A stretch of 64,000 nucleotides of DNA. It comes from Bathelium albidoporum. Lineage: Eukaryota > Ascomycota > Dothideomycetes > Trypetheliales > Trypetheliaceae. The notes under the pieces are model-generated. The model did not search any database, was not told the origin of the DNA, and worked only from the letters and a program-made list of their open reading frames with translations. Shown here piece after piece: positions 56,816-64,000 of the stretch. The stretch covers positions 60,167 to 124,166 of the forward strand of contig JAGFVP010000062.1 in the NCBI GenBank assembly GCA_021031095.1, in the 5' to 3' direction. Within the stretch, counting starts at the first letter, position 1, and every line of letters starts with the position of its first letter. The position numbers and the translations under genes are program-made.

Positions 56816-58132
56816 CTAGTTATTGAGGACTGGTTCGCCATGAATCCCATTTATCTCGGATGCTCCCTTCTCAAGTTCAAGACGCTTGATTCTCTCACTC
56901 AGACTCTCACTATGCTCCGGATCCCAAAACGGTCTCTCACCAAAGATTGCCGTACGTTTTCCTTCCCTTAGCGTTACATCATAACCACCGGGTGTAGCCT
57001 TGTGTACTATAGCCCTGTTGTCCCAGAACGCTACGGCACCTGGTGTCCACCTCCATCGTACAGTAAGGTCGTCGGCTTGAAGTACGTGCTCACGGAGGAA
57101 TGCGATTATGTGGTGTGATTCTTGGGCATTCAGTTCTGAAATGCGGGTGATGAAGGAGGGATTATAATTTAGGACCTTGAGGCGCGTTACAGGATGCGTT
57201 CGAACCTTTCAAGGACAACGTTAGCTATGTTTATCTATAATCTTGGAGTTCGTGTGCGTACTAATGGATGAGGCGTGTTAATAGGTGCTCTGGATGGATG
57301 TCCACCGCCATTGATTGAAGCCGCATATCCTTTCTGTAGCATGTTTAGTTGTTCGCTCGTGCTCGGATTTTCGTGAACTCATACATCGGAAGAGTGGATT
57401 GCATGTAGACCTTCAAAGGCCTTTTGGAAAGTTGGGCTTAGCTTATCATACAATGCCGTTTGGCTCGCAAAAATGGTATCGCCGCCATTAGGTGGGGTCT
57501 CAACCATACGAAGGAGAGTGTATGACGGCGGGTTCACTTCGAAAGAGTGGTCTGAATGGAACTCCCCGGAGTTGTTGCCATAGGCCCGTATGTTTCTGGT
57601 GCCGGTTAGTCAAGACCAGGAAAAGTATTAAAAAGTGTCAGCTAACCCTTCACGTCCAATAATTGTAACATGACGTGGGTCCTGCTGATTTGGGTCTCTA
57701 TCTTGCTGAAAAGGGCCTCATCAGTGACCTGAATAATCACGACCATGTCGCACGACTCACAATACCATAATAACTTGCTAGGGCATGCTGCTGTTCCAGC
57801 GTGATATTCTGGTCGCGGAAGAACACAACCCCTCTCTGATGAAGCGTTAGCAAAGCTCTTCCTGCAAGCAAACTTTCGCATACTTCAGCAACTAGCAGAG
57901 CCAATTCATCTTTTTGTGAATTCGTCAGCTGGCTCAATTGAACGCCCTTCAATTCAGTCCCTACGTATGGAGTGAGGTTGTCGATAGCGGACGCTTGGGC
58001 CAACAGCGACGACTTGCTCGGATCGGCGAAAAATGCACGGTCGCGGGACGGAACAAACTCTTTCAACGGAGCATCGGATGGCTTGTAGTCCAGCACTGCT
58101 GGGGAAAGTTCGTACGCCACTTGGAAAGCCAT
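56816..58132 (-). CDS. TauD/TfdA-family Fe(II)/2-oxoglutarate dioxygenase
   Basis: A 351-residue dioxygenase of the taurine dioxygenase family, which uses 2-oxoglutarate and O2 to hydroxylate substrates such as sulfonates. The six exons, in transcript order, are 57884-58132, 57761-57835, 57647-57705, 57385-57595, 57262-57333 and 56816-57205. The five GT-AG introns of 48-56 bases keep the frame. Motifs are LTPYVGTELKGVQLSQLT, RGVVFFRDQ, PRHVTIIGREG, the iron-binding HxD in EFHSDHSF, GDTIFASQTALYDKLSP, the WDNRAIVHKAT distal His and the RTAIFGERP Arg region. The protein looks complete and active. It is divergent from an MFS transporter, which suggests uptake and breakdown of one substrate. The substrate is not determined. 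Confidence 0.93.
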
Positions 58133-58942
58133 GTCAAGTCACGATGGATGTTACGCAGGGACGAGCTACTGTACGGATTGTTCAGTCCAAGGAGAAGCGT
58201 GCTCAATCAAATCGCATATGCGCCAATGTTGGTGTCTCTTCTATGCAATCAATGGACCCAGCAACCTTTATCACTGTACACGACGCGCGAGGCTTACTGA
58301 ACAGGGCCTCATACCCGTGATCTAAGTCTGGGGTAGACCCCACTTTGGGTTCATTGTGCGCGCCAATTGGGTGAGTTTGCCACTCTCCTCCATCGCGTCG
58401 ATGGCGACATATCGCGAATTATCTATCAACCGACCGCGATAAGAGAGATGATACAACGAATGATGTCTGGCATGTTCCTCTTAGGTTGTCAGTTTGCTCT
58501 GCTGAGGTACGACAGATACCAACACGGGGTATACACAGGGTGCAAGTGCATGCCACGGTTCACACCATTCGTGCAGTATGGATGGCTCCACATCGCTTCC
58601 AGAGACCCATGTCTTGATCGACGAAACCGAAAAGACTACGATATTGGGGACTTTCAAGCTCTGTGAAGCAGCGCCTTCTGGTACAACTTGCTTTTGGGGT
58701 AGTCTTGTTGAGGGCTGCGCCTACCGTCGCACGCAGTTCCATCCTAGAAGCGTTGGCGATCTCTACTACTATCGCCCCCTACATATCCTCTAGGGCCTAG
58801 ACGATGGTGCCATTTCAATCCTGTTTGCGTGATTGGCCTCCTGTGAAATCACAACGTTTAAATGCACCAAATTTATACGACGTAATCGGTCCCTCGTACG
58901 GTTCCTGCCTGAACCCCTGAAGGCGATCTCTACCTCAATACC
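58133..58942. promoter_or_regulatory. Divergent promoter region, dioxygenase / MFS transporter
   Basis: 810 bases between two divergent starts. No supported gene. I recognise no specific regulator site. Confidence 0.5.
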
Positions 58943-60724
58943 ATGGCGGATCACGCAGATGTGAGCGACGGCCCTGCCCCTGCCTATACTTTAGATAGAG
59001 ACAATGCAAGTAAAAACATTTCCAAAAACTACGATGAGAAACTCCAAAATGTACACGAAGGCGCTTTTGACGACAGATCCTCGGACTCGGTCAAGGAAGT
59101 GTTTGATATCCAAGCAATTGACCCGGTCTTGGCGAAGAAAATGGCCTTAGCCAATCAGGCAATTGATACGATTGGCATGACCAGTTTCCAGTGGAAGCTG
59201 TTCTTCCTCAATGGGTTCGGATATGCCGTTGATTCGGTAAATTGAACACTTCTTCCCACCGCTTGCAAAAGAATTGACTCTGACGCTTTACTAAACTCCA
59301 GCTTCTCATTGTATGTCAATCTATTGCAAGTCCTGCTGTGCAGCAAGAGTATGGATTGCCTAGTGCTCACATTGTCGGAATACCTCTGGCATCGCAAGTT
59401 GGTCTACTGGTCGGCGCTGGGATATGGGGCTTCTCGGCAGATATCATCGGCCGGAGGCTTGCTTTCAACACCAGTCTCTTTGGTTGTGCTGCCTTCGTTT
59501 TGATCGCCGGCGGCATGCCGAACTATATATCCTTCTCCGCGATGTAGGTCTGCCCCCATCCGTTGATGATTTAACATTTTGACTTTTTCAGCGTCGCCAT
59601 CTACTCTGCTTGCGCTGGTGGAAACTATATACTGGACGCTACCAACTTTTTGGAATTCTTGCCCACCACACATGCTTGGCTCGTCACCTTCATGGCATTA
59701 TGGTGGGCAATCGGGTATACAATTACTGGACTTCTGGCTTGGGCATTTATGAGCAACTACAGCTGCGCACCAGATGCTACACCAGCGACCTGCACACGTT
59801 CCGAAAATATGGGCTGGCGGTACCTTCACTTTACCTGCGGAGCGCTCGTTCTTGTGATGGCCTTTCTACGCGTAACCGTCATTAAAATGACCCAGACACC
59901 CCGGTGGTTGCTGAGTAACAACCGAGATGAGGAGGTTATCGCTGTTCTTGACAAAATTGCATCAAAGAAGAAAATCGTAAATCCCTTGACTCTGGATCAA
60001 CTTCGATCTGAGGGCGTCATCCTCCATACCGAAAAGTCCGTCTGGTCGTGGTTACGGATGAAGTTGCACTTTCAAGGCCTTTTCCAAACCCGAAAACTGG
60101 CCTGGTCGACGACGGTTATTATCGCTAACTGGTTTGTTATTGGAATGGTCAGTCCATTATACAGTGTCTTCCTTCCGTACTACCTAGAGTCACGAGGCGC
60201 AGATACCGGCGATGATTCGAACTACACGACCTGGAGAAATTATGCTATCAACCAAATCGCTGGCATTGCTGGTCCCATAATCGCCGGAGTCTTGGTTGAG
60301 ACCAGATATTTCGGACGCCGAGGAACCTTGGCCGTTGGCGCAGCCATCACCATGGTCCTTCAATTCGGATACACTCAGATTAAAACTCCAGCTCAAAACG
60401 TTGGCGTTTCAGCAGCGATAACCGCAGCATCGTGAGTTACCTGACTTCGAAAGCGCGACCAATGCTAATTGCGTACAAAGCGATATCTACTACGGAACAA
60501 TTTATGCATACACCCCTGAGATTCTTCCCTCTGCCCATCGTGCGACCGGGTATGGCGTTTGTGTGGTATTGAACCGGGTAGGGGGTATCATTGGTGTCAT
60601 CATTGGGAGTTATGCGAACGTGGAGACTACAGCACCACTGTTTGTCTGTGCTTCCTTGTTTGGTTTACTTATATTTCTCAGCTTACTGCTGCCGTTTGAG
60701 TCGCGAGGGAAAAGAAGTCAGTAG
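58943..60724 (+). CDS. MFS transporter (SV2/sugar-porter-like)
   Basis: A 539-residue major facilitator of the plasma membrane. There are four exons: 58943-59236, 59302-59543, 59592-60431 and 60481-60724. All introns are GT-AG and 48-65 bases long. The N-terminal 75 residues are soluble and charged. The helix 2-3 signature reads GIWGFSADIIGRRLAFN. Later segments (SACAGGNYILDATNFLEFLP, WRYLHFTCGALVLVMAFLRV, TPRWLLSNNRDEEVIAVLDK) fit the SV2-like group. The C-terminal half repeats the fold with LVETRYFGRRGTLAVGAAIT and ends TYTPEILPSAHRATGYG-style (here YAYTPEILPSAHRATGYG). The substrate cannot be read from sequence; the divergent TauD-type gene suggests an organic acid or sulfonate. Confidence 0.93.
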
Positions 60725-62034
60725 TCTCGGGCAGGTAGAATTTTCCTTCGCGCGTCAAAGAGATATAGCTATGATAGCAGATGCTCTGTCACTTAGGAAG
60801 AGCGAAGTGGAGCCAGCCCTTGCTTATGTATTCAGGGGTTGCCATGTGTAGAATAAGCACCAATTTGAATTTGTTGATGCATTGTGGTAAACTGAGCGCT
60901 GTATCGTGAGTGTTGGTGTTGACAACCACCGATTCGAGCCCATAGCTTGTGACATACCTCCCGCAAACTCTGGTTGAACTGCGTTCCCCGAAGTCGCGGG
61001 CAGGACTTTGCCATTCAACGGTCACATATGCATATGCTGATGTGTAAAGCCAGCAGTGATGTTAAGATCGAACCGGCATTTTTAGAATTTGGAGTAGAGC
61101 TATCCCTTTTCGTACTAGCGTTCTATACAAAGCTGCTCATATGTTTTTGCTCCAAACTTAGGTCTATCCCGATACCTCGCAGTCCACCTTCGACATCCGA
61201 TAGCGAGACAAATTGAGAGAGCAAGGTATGACCCAGGTGTGCATCATGTATTTTCGTCACGGGATACAGGCAAGAATTACGGGCGCTTCAGAACTTGTAG
61301 GGCGCGAGTCAAGATCAACTGCGCAACCAACTCTTGAGACAGCCGCAAACTCATCAGCACAGCAATGCAATAGCCCTCGTAACTCGCCTGCCTGAGCTTC
61401 GCATACTCATCCGCTGGCGATCAGTGAGCCGGTCGAATTTGGAGCCGCCCCATAGGCACTGGCCCAGACTTTGCACCTGGCCCGCCCTCAGCCTCAATGC
61501 ATGGACCTCTTCTGGGAAGTTGAGGCCTTTGACCACACCAGGGAGAAAAGCTATCCTACTACACAATCAGAGCTTTCACGCTTTCAGTAAAGGTCAAGCA
61601 ATAAACAATTGCTTAGTCACTTCCTCATCCTACAATTATAAACAGTCCGGTCGCATTGAGATCGTCACGCAGGCATCAAGAAATTTTTGAGTTTGTAAAT
61701 ACCCAGCTCAGCCCCAAACATTGCAACCGCTCACCGCCATCATCGCATCTTAATCAAGCTTATTGGGGCGACATTCTCGACCATGGTGTCAAGACACCAT
61801 AAGGTTCAAATCAAACAGTTGCTGACCTTTCCTTCCGACTAGTCTTCCTCCGAAATAGCATTTTCTCACCGGTGAAGACTGAGCAGATAAAGCGCGCGTG
61901 AAATTCCTCGAAGATCGTCTTCAATTGCAGCAACATCGTTCGAATACTCGCCACGGCCTCTTGTCCCTATCTCTTTCTCGACTCAATCTGAAATATTTCA
62001 TACTTCCGAGTCGACTCACTCTCCTTCAGCAACA
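60725..62034. other. Intergenic, no supported gene
   Basis: About 1.3 kb between the transporter and the aspartic protease. The last 150 bases are C/T-rich, as in fungal promoters and leaders. Nothing else is recognisable. Confidence 0.5.
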
Positions 62035-63519
62035 ATGGCTTTCATTAATTTCTACTTGCTCCCGCTTTTGATCTGCAGTTGTGCAGCATTGCACCTGAGA
62101 CAGCCAGTAAAAAGCGAGCCTAAAGTGATCAGTTATGATCTCGATGTCGAGCGCAATACCAAACACTCGGCTTTCGCAAAGCGAGGAACCGACGATCTTT
62201 CGATCAACCCAGCGGTATGTTTCAAGTTGCCAAGGCATTTGCAAGTTTGTACAGCACATTGCTAACGATCTGAATAGCAAGGTGGCGCGGTCTATTTTGC
62301 CAACATTACAGTTGGCACCCCGCCTCAATCTATTAGGGCTCAAGTCGACACTGGCAGCAGCCAGCTTATTCTGTATAATGTGGCAATAGGGGAAGACGAT
62401 TTCACAGGCGGCTTCTACGATGCCAATTCTTCCTCTTCTTACCACTACATTGCAAGCAACATGACGGCTGAATACGCTTCCGATACTGCCATCGGCGATT
62501 ATGCTCGTGATACAGTCACGATCGGGCATGCGACCCTCCCAAATATGGTATTCGGAATTGGCTACGAGGAGGTGAAGGGATCGGCTGGATCACCTACCTG
62601 GGGCATTTCTTTCAGTGACGGGGATTTGGGAGGCCTCACAGAATCATTCACACCGTATTACATGGTCAAACTTGGTTTAATCTCTGCTCCTGCCTACAGT
62701 CTTTGGCTCAACGATATCGACGCTCCTACTGGCTCGCTTCTCTTTGGTGGGGTAGATAAATCCCAGTATACCGGCGTCCTTTCTTCCCTTCCAATTGTCC
62801 CTGATGGACCTCATGGTGAATACTTTCACGCCAAAATCCCCTTCAATGGTATCTATGTCAACAATGGGATCGGTAGCATCGCAAACGCTACCAACACCAC
62901 AGGAGGATCGTTCCCTATTAATGTAACACTCGACTCTGGCGCCGGACAGATATATCTACCTTTACGAGCGGCTCAAAACATCTACGAAACGTTCAATGTC
63001 TCGTATAACGGCGATTCCGGGCAGGCAAGCTGCGACTGCGCTCTGGCTCATTCGAACGCATCAATCGGGTTTGCCTTTGGCGACACGACTATTTTCGTCC
63101 CCATGCGGAGCCTTGTGACGCCGGATAGCCGTTATGTAACGGGGACATGCGATTTCCTCATCTGGACACCAGTTTTCGCCAACGTTGGCCCGTCTGTTGA
63201 AGGGTTCTACCTCCTTGGCGATCCGTTCCTCCGTAGCGCCTACGTTGTCTACGATCTCGACAACAAGGAAATTTCGCTCGCCCAATCTGCAGTCAACTCG
63301 ACAGCGCCGAGTCAGATCTTCGAGATTGCGTCTGGAACGGATGGGATTCCAAATTCAAGGAACATTAGTCAGACGGCGTTGCCGAGCATCACTCCCTCAG
63401 GAACGATTAGTCCAACTTTCGTGCCAAAACCGAATGGTGCCGCTGCTTCAGAATTTCGTGGATGGATAATGATGGTGGGAGCAATGCTTTTTACTACGGT
63501 GGTGATTTCGCAGCTATGA
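62035..63519 (+). CDS. Pepsin-like aspartic protease, probably GPI-anchored (yapsin-like)
   Basis: A secretory-pathway aspartyl protease of 473 residues. There are two exons, 62035-62214 and 62278-63519; the 63-base GT-AG intron joins SINPA to QGGAVYFANITVGTPPQSIR. MAFINFYLLPLLICSCAALH is a signal peptide, and KR at residues 49-50 is a probable propeptide cleavage site. The two active-site motifs are VDTGSS and LDSGAG. The flap and lobe segments follow the family (TWGISF, SLLFGGVDKSQYTG, FYLLGDPFLRSAYVVYDLDN). The tail is Ser/Thr/Pro-rich and ends with a hydrophobic stretch (GWIMMVGAMLFTTVVISQL), which fits a GPI signal. Many N-glycosylation sites are present. It likely processes cell-wall or secreted proteins. 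Confidence 0.94.
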
Positions 63520-64000
63520 TGTGCGTGATACCCTTAGCGAGCTTAGGTCGGTTGGGTGCTTCTTCGGTTCTTATAGGTAAATAATAGAATTCGTAGGACT
63601 TACATAGGTTCAATTGATTGATTTAATAATTGAGCTCCGCCATTTAATTGCTTTTCTCAAACATTCTGCAAGCAATGCAGTACGTCAGACACCTTCAAGT
63701 CGATAGGCCATTGCTACAGCCTGGACACGCAGCTTGTCTAAATAAAAGTAATCTATTTTACTTTGGTAGTTCATCGCCACTTTGATTCAATTTATTCGAA
63801 TCAGAAATGGCGATGGGACCGCTTGCAGATTCCATGTTAATCCTACACTTCGCGCCCGAGCATTGTGGCATCAAATCCCCGTACTCTCTAGAGCCACGCC
63901 AGTGTCCACAGAGCCGGCAAGCCCGGCCATTTCTCTTGCCATTCCGCCACCACCTCTGGCACTCTCTCATCAAATCCCTCCCTAGCACCTCCCCCACCCC
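63520..64000. other. Intergenic to right edge
   Basis: About 480 bases with no supported gene. The last 120 bases become C-rich (CCACCACCTCTGG, CTAGCACCTCCCCCACCCC). This could be the leader of a gene beyond the edge, but it cannot be confirmed. Confidence 0.4.

Noticed and set aside
1..64000. CRISPR arrays, rRNA genes, intact transposons or terminal repeats
   Set aside because: No regularly spaced repeats, rRNA core sequence, transposase or reverse transcriptase motifs were seen in any frame.

Overview
The window is nuclear DNA of a filamentous ascomycete (Pezizomycotina). The evidence is short GT-AG introns of about 50-90 bases, single-copy eukaryotic housekeeping genes (PRP8, ribosomal protein eL34), a fungal Zn2Cys6 regulator, a Pth11-like receptor, a yapsin-like protease and a fungal CorA-like protein. 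Placement in Dothideomycetes is only a guess. About eighteen genes can be supported. They occupy roughly the first 39 kb and the last 12 kb, and a gene-poor stretch of about 13 kb (38.9-51.8 kb) separates the two parts.

Layout. 0-9 kb: PRP8 (truncated by the left edge and carrying an in-frame mini-intein), eL34 divergent from it, and a secreted histidine acid phosphatase. 11.4-20.6 kb: three Myb/SANT-type DNA-binding proteins. Two of them lie in tandem, share a two-repeat architecture and share an intron position. 22.8-27.9 kb: a divergent pair, a CorA-like membrane protein and a large RelA/SpoT-domain protein. 28.6-32.5 kb: a Pth11-like receptor and a purine nucleoside permease. 33.4-35.5 kb: two intronless, overlapping genes of bacterial type, a MazG-like NTP pyrophosphohydrolase and a GIY-YIG/DUF2075 helicase. 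35.9-38.9 kb: a Zn2Cys6 transcription factor with a GC-AG intron. 51.8-63.5 kb: mitochondrial proline dehydrogenase, a divergent TauD-type dioxygenase/MFS transporter pair, and a GPI-anchored aspartic protease.

The strongest candidate for something undescribed is the MazG + GIY-YIG/DUF2075 pair. Both proteins keep all the hallmark motifs of their bacterial families. The genes overlap by 14 bases as in a bacterial operon, yet they sit behind a TATA-box promoter between ordinary fungal genes. In bacteria such combinations look like components of antiviral or nucleic-acid surveillance systems; that role is inferred, not shown. How a fungus expresses the second gene is an open question: a 52-base candidate intron would fuse the two, and reinitiation is the alternative. 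The PRP8 intein and the RelA/SpoT-CorA pair are the next most interesting items.

All coding calls come from reading the sequence and known family motifs; no database search was run. Exon boundaries were placed by reading frame, splice signals and family conservation.
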